Assembly: GCA_020847555.1 (NCBI GenBank)
Contig: JADLBT010000370.1
Location: 1-11,319 of the forward strand
From: Gemmataceae bacterium
Lineage (GTDB): Bacteria > Planctomycetota > Planctomycetia > Gemmatales > Gemmataceae
DNA: 11,319 bases
Direction: 5' to 3'
The position numbers and the translations under genes were made by a program. Position 1 is the stretch's first letter, and each line of letters begins with the position of its first letter. The notes below the pieces were generated by a model, which was given only the letters and a program-made list of their open reading frames with translations, was not told where the DNA came from and did not search any database. Below are positions 1 through 6,394 of the stretch, piece after piece.

Positions 1-3
1 CCG

Positions 4-29
4 CCCGCCGGTGCCCGACGAACGGCGGG
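4..29. terminator. Possible hairpin downstream of the BON gene
   Basis: A 7-base inverted repeat, CCCGCCG (4-10) and CGGCGGG (23-29), with a 12-base loop, begins 11 bases past the stop codon of the minus-strand BON gene. Read on the minus strand it could act as a transcript end. No T-run follows the stem, so it is not a classical intrinsic terminator, and short GC-rich inverted repeats are common by chance here. Confidence 0.25.
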
Positions 30-39
30 AAAATGCCGT

Positions 40-249
40 TTACCACACCTCGATTTCGTTCCGCACGATGGGGAGGGGGGTCGCCTTCATGACTGCGTGC
101 TGGGCAAGCTGCTTGGCGTAATACGAGCCGGCCCGCCCCGTGAGGATGACCCCGCCGCCCCGGCGCGTCAGGCGGAACTCGCGCACACGCCCGCTCAACT
201 GGTGCTGAACCCGCGTCCCGACCCGGTCAAGATCTTCCTGCGTCACCAT
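40..249 (-). CDS. Small BON-domain protein
   Basis: A 69-residue protein that is essentially one BON (OsmY/nodulation) domain. BON domains are small alpha/beta folds thought to bind phospholipid or membrane surfaces or to mediate protein contacts; no enzymatic role is known. The pattern seen is an N-terminal helix (about residues 4-20), a strand pair around the GGGVILTG turn (31-38), a second helix (SYYAKQLAQHAVM, 42-54) and a closing strand, IVRNEIEV (61-68). There is no signal peptide or membrane segment, so it is probably cytoplasmic as encoded. The start is the ATG at 249 because AGGAGG lies 6 bases upstream on the minus strand. The frame stays open for about 88 codons upstream, but that part is rich in Arg, Gly and Pro and has no recognisable domain. 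Single-BON proteins of this size are common in planctomycetes (recalled, not searched). Its cellular role is unknown. Confidence 0.65.
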   Translation of the reverse strand: MVTQEDLDRVGTRVQHQLSGRVREFRLTRRGGGVILTGRAGSYYAKQLAQHAVMKATPLPIVRNEIEVW

Positions 250-776
250 GCTGTTCCTCCTGTTGCCTCCTGCTTGCCTCAGCGCTCGCGCGTGCCGGAA
301 CCCGGTCGCCAGAAGACGTTCCAGGAACTCGGACTCGGCCGGGTGGCGGTCGAAGCTGGGGACCGTCACCAGGAGCGGGCCGGTGCCGCCGTCACCCGTC
401 GCCCGGCGGGTGCGTCCGGCAATCCGGCCCGCTCCGGAACCAACCTGCACGGAAAGCGTTGTTGTGAGTCTGTGCCGCTGTGAGGACGGCCTGCACGGCG
501 GGCCTGTCTTCAAGACATGTCAGGCTGCCCTGTTGCACACTGCCTTCGCCGTGATCGTCCTGGCTGACCATCCTTAACGCATTTGCCGTGCCATCTGCCG
601 CGATCCGCACGCGGACGGCCACCTGCCGTGCATCCACCGCAAAAGTCGAGGAAAAACCGGCGACGAATTCCAGAAACGGCCGATTCCGGGGGCCATGCCG
701 CGGCCGAAGGCGCCGGTCGGCGTCCAGGAATCGACCACCCCCTGAGCGATCCTTTACCAGCCCCGAGCCTGGGGAT
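250..776. other. Gap of about 530 bases without a convincing gene
   Basis: Open frames exist on both strands, as expected at this GC content, but none shows a domain, a sensible amino acid composition or a good ribosome binding site. The minus strand holds the upstream region of the BON gene, with a possible sigma-54 element at 578-593. The part next to 777 may be the 3' end of the transcript from the gene at 799-1080. A small non-coding RNA or long 5' leader is possible, but nothing visible proves it. Confidence 0.5.
578..593 (-). promoter_or_regulatory. Candidate sigma-54 (-24/-12) promoter
   Basis: On the minus strand the sequence TGGCACGGCAAATGCG fits the sigma-54 consensus TGGCACG-N4-TTGCW at the whole -24 block and keeps the essential GG-N10-GC spacing. 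The -12 block is ATGCG rather than TTGCA. It points toward the BON gene, whose start lies about 320 bases downstream. A window of this size and GC content may hold such a match by chance. The link to the NtrC-type activator encoded nearby is only suggestive. Confidence 0.25.
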
Positions 777-796
777 CCGCGGCCGCGCGGCCGCGG
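777..796. terminator. 20-base perfect palindrome after the 799-1080 gene
   Basis: CCGCGGCCGCGCGGCCGCGG is its own reverse complement and is made only of G and C. It lies two bases past the stop codon of the minus-strand gene at 799-1080. A second short inverted repeat, CCCC-N6-GGGG, follows at about 761-774. Position suggests transcript termination or 3'-end protection for that gene, but there is no T-run. A protein-binding site is the alternative. Confidence 0.4.
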
Positions 797-798
797 CG

Positions 799-1080
799 TC
801 ACCGCGAGACGGCCGAGGGCGAGCGCACGGACCGCACCTCGACCGCACGGGCAACGAGGGAGCCGGCGCGGTCGGCGTAACGCATACGCACGCAGTCCCT
901 GGGCTGGACCATGCGGAACTTGACTCGTTCGCCGCGGAGGACAACGTCACAGTTGGGGGGGACGTAGACAGCCACAAGAGCGCTGTCAATGAAGACCATC
1001 AGCTCGCGGCTCACCGGATCGACCCGGTACACGACCGCTTCGGCTTCGAGGACCGCCTTGCCATTTTTCCTGGTCTGCAT
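799..1080 (-). CDS. Small conserved-looking protein, OB-like fold, unknown function
   Basis: A 93-residue protein. Residues 11-82 look like a compact all-beta domain: alternating hydrophobic strands (AEAVVYRVD, ELMVFIDSALVAVYVP, CDVVLRGERVKFRMV, DCVRMRYA, SLVARAVEV) joined by short turns. The order, with the motif VPPNCDVVLRGERVKFRMVQPRDCVRMRY (residues 40-68), resembles small OB-like domains of the DUF5666 kind, where a strand ending in a polar 'PGD' type turn is followed by V-x-V-x-Y. That resemblance is from memory and the function is unknown. There is no signal peptide. The ATG at 1080 is the likely start, though it has no good Shine-Dalgarno sequence; the frame continues upstream through LLRDEETLFFHGTET. 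It is divergent from the histidine kinase gene, sharing a 159-base intergenic region. The strand pattern and the lack of a better frame here are the main reasons for calling it. Confidence 0.55.
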   Translation of the reverse strand: MQTRKNGKAVLEAEAVVYRVDPVSRELMVFIDSALVAVYVPPNCDVVLRGERVKFRMVQPRDCVRMRYADRAGSLVARAVEVRSVRSPSAVSR

Positions 1081-1181
1081 CGTCTCTGTCCCATGAAAGA
1101 AGAGGGTCTCCTCATCTCTTAGCAACGCCCGTACCAACGTCGCCCGCGCGGCCGCCACGTCGAGGTGGTTCGGGCGGCCCG

Positions 1182-1199
1182 CCCCGGCCGGGGTACAAT
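1182..1199 (+). promoter_or_regulatory. Possible promoter of the histidine kinase gene with a palindrome
   Basis: TACAAT (1194-1199) matches the sigma-70 -10 box at 5 of 6 bases and lies about 40 bases before the kinase start. It is preceded directly by the 12-base perfect palindrome CCCCGGCCGGGG (1182-1193), which would sit in the spacer where a regulator could act. No good -35 box is seen at 16-18 bases; TTCGGG at 1169 is 19 bases away. Confidence 0.3.
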
Positions 1200-1239
1200 A
1201 AAGGCGATTCGCCTGCAGGCCGTCGAAAGGGGCACGGGG

Positions 1240-2481
1240 ATGGCGTCTTCGAGCGAACCTTCCTGCCAGGACACGGTCGAGGCCAGCGCACGCCAGCAGA
1301 CCGCGGTCGCCGAACTGGGGCGGCGCGCCCTGACCGGGATCGATCTGGGGGTGCTGCTGGACGAGGCTGTTGACCTGATCCGGTCGGGGCTGGGGGTGGA
1401 GTACGCGAGCGTCCTGGAACTCCTGCCCGACGGGAACCTCCTGTTCCGGGCGGGGGCGGGGTGGGACCAGGGCGTCATCGGCGGGGCGACGACCGACGTG
1501 GCGAGCGCCATTCCCGCGACCCGGGTGCTTCTCAGCCAGACGGCGGTGATCGTGGATGACGTCCGGACCGACGATCGCTTCCCCGACGCGGCGTTGCTCC
1601 GGTCCCACGGCGTTGTCAGCAGCCTGAACGTTCCGCTGTACGGCCGTGACCGCCCGCTGGGAGTGGTGGGCGCCTGCTCGACCCGGCGCCGCTCGTTCGC
1701 GCCCGCGGACGTCGCGTTCCTCCAGTCGGTCGCCAACGTGCTTGCCGCGGCCATCGAGCGGGACTGGTACGAGCGGCGCCAGCGCGAGCGGTATCTGCAG
1801 CGGGCCGAGCAGATGATGGCGCTGGGGCAGGTGGCCGCCGGCGTCGCCCACGAGCTGCGCAACCCGCTCACCGCCATCAAGGGACTGGTCCAGGTAAACC
1901 TTCGGAGGGCGGCGGTCGGCGGCCTGCCGTCCGACGACCTGGTGGTGATCGAGCACGAGATCCGCCGCATGGAGCGGACGCTCCAGACGTTCCTCGATTT
2001 CGCCCGCCCACCGCAGCCGGACCGCCGGCGACTCAACCTGGCCGACGTCGCCGGCCGGGTCTTCGCGCTCGTCAAGGGGCGGGCAAAGAAGCAGGGGGTG
2101 GCCCTTCGCGTCCCCCAGCCCGACACGCCGGTCTGGGTGGACGGCGACCAGGACCAGCTGCAGCAACTGCTGCTCAACCTGGTCCTTAACGCCCTCGACG
2201 CCATGCCCAACGGGGGGACCGTGGAGATCGACCTTCGCCCGCCCCGCGACGGGCACATCGAGATCCTGGTCCACGACACCGGCCCCGGGATCACCCCGGA
2301 CGTCCTGCCGAAGGTGTTCGAGACGTTTGTCAGCACCAAGGAGACCGGCGTGGGGCTGGGCCTCCCAGTTTCCCGGCGCATCGCGGAGGACCACGGCGGC
2401 AACCTGTCCGCCTACAACCTGCCCGGCGGCGGCGCCTGTTTCCTGCTCCGCCTGCCGGCCGTTTCGGCGGACAGTGAATAG
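1240..2481 (+). CDS. Soluble GAF-domain sensor histidine kinase (NtrB-like)
   Basis: A 413-residue two-component sensor kinase that should autophosphorylate a histidine and pass the phosphate to the regulator encoded next. Residues about 27-172 form a GAF-type sensor domain (from LGVLLDEAVDLI to FLQSVANVLAAAIERD). A short coiled linker follows (175-192), then the dimerisation and phosphoacceptor region with the H-box GVAHELRNPLTAIKG, phospho-His at 204. The ATPase domain shows the N-box LLNLVLNALDAMP (Asn317), G1 DTGPGI (346-351), F-box VFETFVSTK (359-367) and G2 GVGLGL (370-375). All key residues are present. No membrane segment or signal peptide is seen, so the signal is probably cytoplasmic; the GAF ligand cannot be told from sequence. 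The ATG at 1240 is chosen because GAAAGGGG lies 7 bases upstream; an earlier in-frame start at 1165 would add 25 low-complexity residues. The last codons run into a repeat at 2469-2496. Confidence 0.93.
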   Translation: MASSSEPSCQDTVEASARQQTAVAELGRRALTGIDLGVLLDEAVDLIRSGLGVEYASVLELLPDGNLLFRAGAGWDQGVIGGATTDVASAIPATRVLLSQTAVIVDDVRTDDRFPDAALLRSHGVVSSLNVPLYGRDRPLGVVGACSTRRRSFAPADVAFLQSVANVLAAAIERDWYERRQRERYLQRAEQMMALGQVAAGVAHELRNPLTAIKGLVQVNLRRAAVGGLPSDDLVVIEHEIRRMERTLQTFLDFARPPQPDRRRLNLADVAGRVFALVKGRAKKQGVALRVPQPDTPVWVDGDQDQLQQLLLNLVLNALDAMPNGGTVEIDLRPPRDGHIEILVHDTGPGITPDVLPKVFETFVSTKETGVGLGLPVSRRIAEDHGGNLSAYNLPGGGACFLLRLPAVSADSE

Positions 2482-2496
2482 TGGACAGCGAGCAAT
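2469..2496 (+). repeat. Imperfect 14-base tandem repeat over the kinase stop codon
   Basis: GGACAGTGAATAGT (2469-2482) is followed by the related GGACAGCGAGCAAT (2483-2496). The first unit supplies the final codons and the TAG stop of the kinase gene. With only two diverged units, this could be a trace of an older repeat tract or a coincidence. Confidence 0.4.
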
Positions 2497-2504
2497 CGTC
2501 TCGG

Positions 2505-2527
2505 GTTCTCAAACTCTGTTTGGGAAC
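2505..2527. repeat. Hairpin repeat GTTCTCAAAC-TCT-GTTTGGGAAC
   Basis: The arms GTTCTCAAAC (2505-2514) and GTTTGGGAAC (2518-2527) pair over 10 bases, with one U-G wobble in RNA, around a 3-base TCT loop. Flanking CTCG and CGAG extend the stem after a one-base bulge. Its make-up differs from the AAAGCCCACGGG family beside it. The form GTTCCCAA...TTGGGAAC is, as I recall, a REP-like element seen in several GC-rich and cyanobacterial genomes; here it is a single copy. Confidence 0.55.
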
Positions 2528-2530
2528 GAG

Positions 2531-2604
2531 GAAAGCCAACGGGTGGCGCCCCGTGGGCCAGGTTCCCAGCGCTTCCCTCACGGGACACTACCCGTGGGCT
2601 TTTC
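2531..2604. repeat. Long copy 1 of the AAAGCCCACGGG palindromic repeat
   Basis: This 74-base inverted repeat sits between the kinase and regulator genes. The left arm begins GAAAGCCAACGGGTGGCGCC and the right arm ends ACTACCCGTGGGCTTTTC; they are complementary apart from several mismatches. Each arm is itself nearly palindromic (ACGGG...CCCGT), so it can form one long stem or a cruciform of smaller ones. The loop carries TCCCAG, a spacer, then CTTCC, much like the loop of long copy 2 (7696-7770). It starts 50 bases after the kinase stop and ends 49 bases before the regulator start. Confidence 0.8.
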
Positions 2605-2652
2605 AGGAACCTGTGTACACCAGGTCGCCTGTCCCTGCACCAGGGGGGAACC

Positions 2653-4095
2653 ATGCCAACGCTGCTCGTGGTGGATGACGAACCGTCGATCCTGTACTTC
2701 TTCCGCCAGGCGTTTACCGAGCCGGACGTGACGCTGCTGACGGCCGCGTCGGCCGCGGAGGGAGTTGCGGCGGTCGAGCAGGACCGCCCGGACGTGGTCA
2801 TCCTGGACATCAACTTGCCGGACGCATCCGGGCTGGACACGTTCCGCCGCATCCACCAGATCGACGCGAAGATCCCGGTCATCTTCATCACCGGCCACGG
2901 CACGATGGCGACCGCCATCGAGGCGATGCGGCTCGGCGCCTACGAGTACCTGCTCAAGCCGCTGGAGCTGGACCAGCTGACCGACCTGGTCGAGCGGGCG
3001 TTCGCCATCAGCCGGCTCATGCGCGTCCCCGCCGTCATCCCCGAAGGGTCGGGGGCGGACGAGCAGTCCGATACTCTGCTCGGCCGCTGCCCGGCCATGC
3101 AGGAGGTGTACAAGGCGATCGGCCGCGTCGCCCCGCAGACTGTCACGATCCTCATCCTCGGCGAGAGCGGGACCGGCAAGGAACTCGTCGCCCGCGCCCT
3201 CTACCACTACAGCCACCGCGCGCAGGGACCGTTCCTGGCGATCAACTGCGCGGCCATCCCGGAGAACCTGCTGGAAAGCGAGCTGTTCGGCCACGAGAAA
3301 GGCGCCTTCACCGGCGCCGACCGGCGACGTGTCGGCAAGTTCGAGCAGGCCAGCGGCGGAACGCTGTTCCTCGACGAGATCGGCGACATGACGCCGCTGA
3401 CTCAGACCAAGATCCTGCGCGTCCTGCAGGGGCAGGAGTTCGAGCGCGTCGGCGGCAACGAGGCGATCAAGACCGACGTGCGCGTCATCGCCGCCACGAA
3501 CCGCGACCTGGAGAAAATGGTCGAGGAAGGGACGTTCCGCGGCGACCTGTACTACCGGCTCAACGTCTACGCGATCCGGCTACCACCCCTCCGCGAGCGC
3601 GGCGACGACCTGCCGTTGCTCGCGAGCCACTTCGTCCGGCGGTTCGCGGCGGAGCTGAGGAAGGACGTGCGGGGGCTCGCGCCGGAGGCGATGGATCTGC
3701 TGCGCAGGTATCCCTGGCCGGGGAATGTGCGGGAGCTGCAGAGCGTCGTCAAACAGGCCCTGCTCCAGACTACCGGGCAGATCGTGTTGCCGGAATTCCT
3801 GCCGGCGGCGCTCCGCACCAGGGACGCCGGTCCGGACGAGGCCGAGGGTCCGTCGTTCGACTTCGGCGGCCTGACGACGTTCATCCGCGACCAGGTCCGC
3901 GCCGGTTCGACCACCCTCCACGCCGACTATCAGGCGCTGACCGAGCGGCACCTGTTCACGGAACTCCTGCGCCACACGGGCGGGAACCTCTCCCAGGCGT
4001 CGCGGATTCTCGGCATCACCCGGGCTACCCTGCGTACCAGACTGAACGCGCTGGGCCTCCCGGCGGAACGCCCCGCCCGTGCCGACGACAGTTAG
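2653..4095 (+). CDS. NtrC-family sigma-54-dependent response regulator
   Basis: A 480-residue bacterial enhancer-binding protein, the likely partner of the kinase just upstream. Once phosphorylated it should oligomerise, hydrolyse ATP and remodel sigma-54 RNA polymerase at distant promoters. The receiver domain (about 3-120) has the acidic pair Asp8-Asp9, phosphoacceptor Asp52 in [10 protein letters not shown], Thr80 and Lys102. The AAA+ domain (about 142-385) has Walker A GESGTGKE (170-177), the sigma-54 contact loop GAFTGA (217-222), Walker B TLFLDE (237-242), the arginine-finger region FRGDLYYRL (295-303) and sensor II WPGNVRE (355-361). A Fis-type helix-turn-helix ends the protein ([19 protein letters not shown], about 446-464). 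All motifs are complete, so it should be active. The length is typical. The start is supported by GGGGGGAA just upstream. The target genes are not visible; one weak sigma-54 site lies at 578-593. Confidence 0.95.
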   Translation: MPTLLVVDDEPSILYFFRQAFTEPDVTLLTAASAAEGVAAVEQDRPDVVILDINLPDASGLDTFRRIHQIDAKIPVIFITGHGTMATAIEAMRLGAYEYLLKPLELDQLTDLVERAFAISRLMRVPAVIPEGSGADEQSDTLLGRCPAMQEVYKAIGRVAPQTVTILILGESGTGKELVARALYHYSHRAQGPFLAINCAAIPENLLESELFGHEKGAFTGADRRRVGKFEQASGGTLFLDEIGDMTPLTQTKILRVLQGQEFERVGGNEAIKTDVRVIAATNRDLEKMVEEGTFRGDLYYRLNVYAIRLPPLRERGDDLPLLASHFVRRFAAELRKDVRGLAPEAMDLLRRYPWPGNVRELQSVVKQALLQTTGQIVLPEFLPAALRTRDAGPDEAEGPSFDFGGLTTFIRDQVRAGSTTLHADYQALTERHLFTELLRHTGGNLSQASRILGITRATLRTRLNALGLPAERPARADDS

Positions 4096-4111
4096 GTGCG
4101 TGAGGGTGGTT

Positions 4112-4147
4112 TGTAAAGCCCACGGGACGCCACCCGTGGGCTTTACA
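4112..4147. repeat. Short copy 1 of the AAAGCCCACGGG palindromic repeat
   Basis: A 36-base element with perfect 15-base arms, TGTAAAGCCCACGGG and CCCGTGGGCTTTACA, around the loop ACGCCA. It begins 17 bases after the stop of the response regulator gene. It is identical, base for base, to the copy at 9363-9398. It could end or protect the upstream transcript, but no T-run follows. Confidence 0.85.
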
Positions 4148-4210
4148 GACCAACTCCCTTCCCCCTGCACTGATACAGAGGCGGCCGCGGACGGCGGCGA
4201 AAAACTCGCG

Positions 4211-4239
4211 TTGCCCATTTCCCCCGCCTCCGCTATCAT
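4211..4239 (+). promoter_or_regulatory. Sigma-70-like promoter in front of lpxD
   Basis: TTGCCC (4211-4216, 4 of 6 to the -35 consensus) and TATCAT (4234-4239, 5 of 6 to the -10 consensus) are separated by the ideal 17 bases. Transcription would start near 4246, giving a 5' leader of about 75 bases to the GTG of lpxD. It lies past the repeat that follows the regulator gene, which fits a separate transcription unit starting here. Confidence 0.5.
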
Positions 4240-4320
4240 CGCCGGGCGTTGCGGGATCAGGCCACCCCCGTGGAACGCTTGCCGGCGGGCGGTCGCTTTC
4301 AAGGACGAAAGGGGCTGCGC

Positions 4321-5340
4321 GTGAGTGCGACACTTCGAGAGCTGGCAGAACTGGTACAGGGCGCCCTCCAGGGGGACGGCAACCTCTCCATCCTCGCCGC
4401 CCGCCCTCTCGACGAGGCCCAACCGGGCGACGTCACGTTCGTCGAGGACGCCCGCCACGGCGCCCAACTCCCCCACTCGCGGGCGTCCGCCGCCATCGTC
4501 CCGACCTCGTTCCAGGGCAACGGCGTCCCGCTCATCCGCGTCGCCGACCCGCTCGCCGCCTTCATCGCCATCGTTCGCCGCCTGCACGGCCGCCCGGAAC
4601 CTCCGCCGCACGGCATCGACCCGCGCGCCGCGGTCCACCCGACCGCCGTCCTCGGCGATTGCCCGAGCGTCCACCCGTTCGCAGTCATCGGCGAAGGGAC
4701 CGTGATCGGCGCGCGCTGCCGCATCCATTCCGGCGTGTCGGTCGGCCGCAACTGCCGGCTGGGCGACGACGTCACTCTGTTCCCCAACGTCGCGGTCTAC
4801 GATGACACCATCATCGGCCAGCGGGTGACCGTCCACGCCAACGCGGTTCTCGGCGCCGACGGGTTCGGGTATCGCTTCCACGGCGGGCGGCACGTCAAGG
4901 TGCCGCAACTCGGCCGTGTCGAGATCGGCGACGACGTCGAGATCGGCGCCGGGACGACGGTGGACCGGGCAACGTTCGGGACGACGCACGTCGGCGAGGG
5001 GACCAAGATCGACAACCAGGTGCAGATCGCCCACAACTGCCGCATCGGCCGCCACAACCTGCTCGTCAGCCAGGTCGGGATTGCGGGGTCGAGCACCACC
5101 GGCAACCACGTCGTGATGGCCGGCCAGGTCGGCGTCGTCGGCCACGTCCACATCGGCGATCGGGCGGTGATCGGCGCCCAGGCCGGGGTGCGCCGCGATG
5201 TACCGCCGGGCGAGCGCGTCCTCGGCACGCCGGCCCTGCCGGAAAGCCTGCAGAAGCGCATCTGGGTGTCGTTCGACAAGCTCCCCGAGATCCGTCGCGA
5301 CGTCGGCGAGATCAAGAAACGCCTTGGGATGACGGGATGA
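4321..5340 (+). CDS. lpxD: UDP-3-O-acylglucosamine N-acyltransferase LpxD
   Basis: LpxD transfers a 3-hydroxyacyl chain from acyl carrier protein to the 2-amino group of UDP-3-O-acylglucosamine, the third step of lipid A synthesis, in the cytoplasm. The 339-residue product matches the family length (about 340). Residues 1-95 form the N-terminal uridine-binding domain, with the family motif [13 protein letters not shown] (34-46). Residues about 100-300 form a left-handed beta helix of hexapeptide repeats (for example [18 protein letters not shown]). The region GADGFGY (178-184) and the likely catalytic His238 in QIAHNC match conserved family positions. The C-terminal helix (from about 305) is present. 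The start is GTG at 4321 because GAAAGGGG lies 6 bases upstream; an in-frame TTG at 4249 lacks such a site and would overlap the presumed leader. The last codons (GMTG) run into GATGACGG-type repeats. It is followed 47 bases later by lpxI. Confidence 0.95.
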   Translation: MSATLRELAELVQGALQGDGNLSILAARPLDEAQPGDVTFVEDARHGAQLPHSRASAAIVPTSFQGNGVPLIRVADPLAAFIAIVRRLHGRPEPPPHGIDPRAAVHPTAVLGDCPSVHPFAVIGEGTVIGARCRIHSGVSVGRNCRLGDDVTLFPNVAVYDDTIIGQRVTVHANAVLGADGFGYRFHGGRHVKVPQLGRVEIGDDVEIGAGTTVDRATFGTTHVGEGTKIDNQVQIAHNCRIGRHNLLVSQVGIAGSSTTGNHVVMAGQVGVVGHVHIGDRAVIGAQAGVRRDVPPGERVLGTPALPESLQKRIWVSFDKLPEIRRDVGEIKKRLGMTG

Positions 5341-5344
5341 CGGG

Positions 5345-5437
5345 GTGACAAGGTGACAAGGTGACAAGGAAGGGGTAAGGGGTACAGATGACGGACGGCG
5401 AGAAAACAGGTGTTTCGGTCACCTTGTCACCTTGTCA
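5345..5437 (+). repeat. GTGACAAG repeat tract forming an inverted repeat around the lpxI start
   Basis: Three exact 8-base units of GTGACAAG occupy 5345-5368. The complementary units lie at 5417-5437, inside the lpxI reading frame. A 20-base perfect inverted repeat results: TGACAAGGTGACAAGGTGAC (5346-5365) with its complement at 5418-5437. The 52-base loop carries the purine-rich ribosome binding site and the lpxI ATG. Upstream GGGATGACGG units in the lpxD end and CATCATCCC at 5443-5451 hint at a longer, decayed inverted repeat. Confidence 0.75.
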
Positions 5438-6323
5438 TCCGCCATCATCCCGCAAGCCAGTCGGTCTGCTCGCCGGCAGCGGGCGGTTCCCGGTCGTGTT
5501 CGCGGAGAAGGCGCGGCGCCTGGGGCTGCCGGTGGTGTGCGTCGGGATCCGGCACGAGGCGCCGGCCGAACTGGCGGGCCTCGTCGCGCGGTTTTACTGG
5601 TCGGGCGTGGCCCGGCTGGGACGCATGATCCGGTGCTTCAAGCGCGAACGGGTCGAGCAGGTCGTCATGGCCGGCAAAATCCACAAGAGCGTCATGAACG
5701 TCCGCTGGCGCCTGGTACGGCTGTGGCCGGACTGGCGGACCCTGCGGGCCTGGTTCTGGCACAGGCGGCGCGACAACCGCGATGACACCCTCCTGCTCGC
5801 CGTCATCGACGAGTTCGCCGCCGACGGGCTGCGCTTCGCGTCGGCCCTGGATCTCTGCCCGGAGTTGCTCGTGAAACCCGGTGTCCTCACCCACCGTCGG
5901 CCGTCCGCCCAGGAGGCCCAGGACATCGCCTTTGGCTGGGAGCTGGCGCGTGCGATGGGCCGGCTGGACGTTGGCCAGACCGTCGCCGTCAAGGAGCGGG
6001 CCGTCCTGGCGGTGGAGGCAATCGAGGGGACCGACCGGGCCATCGCCCGGGCCGGCGAGTTGTGCCCGCGCGGCGGGTTCGTCGTCGTGAAGGTCGCGAA
6101 ACCGCACCAGGACATGCGCTTCGACGTGCCGACCGTCGGGCGGACGACAGTCGAGAGCGTTCACCGGGCGGGCGGGCGCGTGCTGGCCATCGAGGCCGGC
6201 AAAACCATCATCCTCGACGAGCCCGAGACGATCGCCCTGGCCGATTCGTATGGGATCACCATCGTGGCCGCCGACCCGTCGAGCGAGGACGACATCCCGC
6301 GCTGGACCGAAGGGGGGCGGTAA
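5388..6323 (+). CDS. lpxI: UDP-2,3-diacylglucosamine pyrophosphatase LpxI
   Basis: LpxI (former DUF1009) hydrolyses UDP-2,3-diacylglucosamine to lipid X and UMP in lipid A synthesis, replacing LpxH in many bacteria such as Caulobacter. The core begins at residue 24 with KPVGLLAGSGRFPVVFAEKA, the typical LpxI N-terminus with its G-x-G/S-G loop. The C-terminal domain carries IGRLDIGQ-like GRLDVGQTVAVKE (191-203), EGTD (213-216), then KVAKPHQDMRFDVPTVG (235-251), which includes the Asp (246) that appears to match the catalytic Asp of the Caulobacter enzyme. Total length is 311 residues, longer than usual partly because about 20 N-terminal residues (VSVTLSPCHPPSS region) are encoded by an inverted GTGACAAG repeat tract. 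The ATG at 5388 is preceded by AAGGGG at 5 bases; no later ATG exists before the core. It follows lpxD by 47 bases and is probably co-transcribed with it. Confidence 0.9.
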   Translation: MTDGEKTGVSVTLSPCHPPSSRKPVGLLAGSGRFPVVFAEKARRLGLPVVCVGIRHEAPAELAGLVARFYWSGVARLGRMIRCFKRERVEQVVMAGKIHKSVMNVRWRLVRLWPDWRTLRAWFWHRRRDNRDDTLLLAVIDEFAADGLRFASALDLCPELLVKPGVLTHRRPSAQEAQDIAFGWELARAMGRLDVGQTVAVKERAVLAVEAIEGTDRAIARAGELCPRGGFVVVKVAKPHQDMRFDVPTVGRTTVESVHRAGGRVLAIEAGKTIILDEPETIALADSYGITIVAADPSSEDDIPRWTEGGR

Positions 6324-6394
6324 AGGCGGCAGACTCGCTGTCGTCCCGGCTTTTCAGCGCTTTTCCCTGTGCGTTCCCCAGCCCGCGTGATTTA

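Noticed and set aside
250..513. N-terminal extension of the BON protein to 157 residues
   Set aside because: The ATG at 249 has a strong AGGAGG at ideal distance, and the BON domain is complete without the extension.
799..2394. A 531-codon open frame on the minus strand over the histidine kinase gene
   Set aside because: It is antisense to a complete kinase with all motifs. The residues upstream of 1080 show no domain and are typical of the antisense of GC-rich codons; only its last 93 codons look real.
2412..2918. Minus-strand open frames across the kinase-regulator gap
   Set aside because: They read through three repeats and the antisense of both genes; no domain or start signal supports them.
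4079..4324. A short plus-strand frame containing a peptide like CKAHGTPPVGF
   Set aside because: The peptide is only the translation of the palindromic repeat; the same phrase appears in other frames wherever a copy occurs.
3580..5367. A 595-codon minus-strand open frame over the regulator end and lpxD
   Set aside because: It is antisense to two well-supported genes, runs through the repeat at 4112-4147, and has an Asp/Val/Ala-rich low-complexity composition produced by the lpxD codons.
6062..6394. Upstream extension of the phosphofructokinase frame into lpxI
   Set aside because: The frame is open by chance; its Arg-rich translation is the shifted frame of lpxI, and the family N-terminus begins right after 6395.
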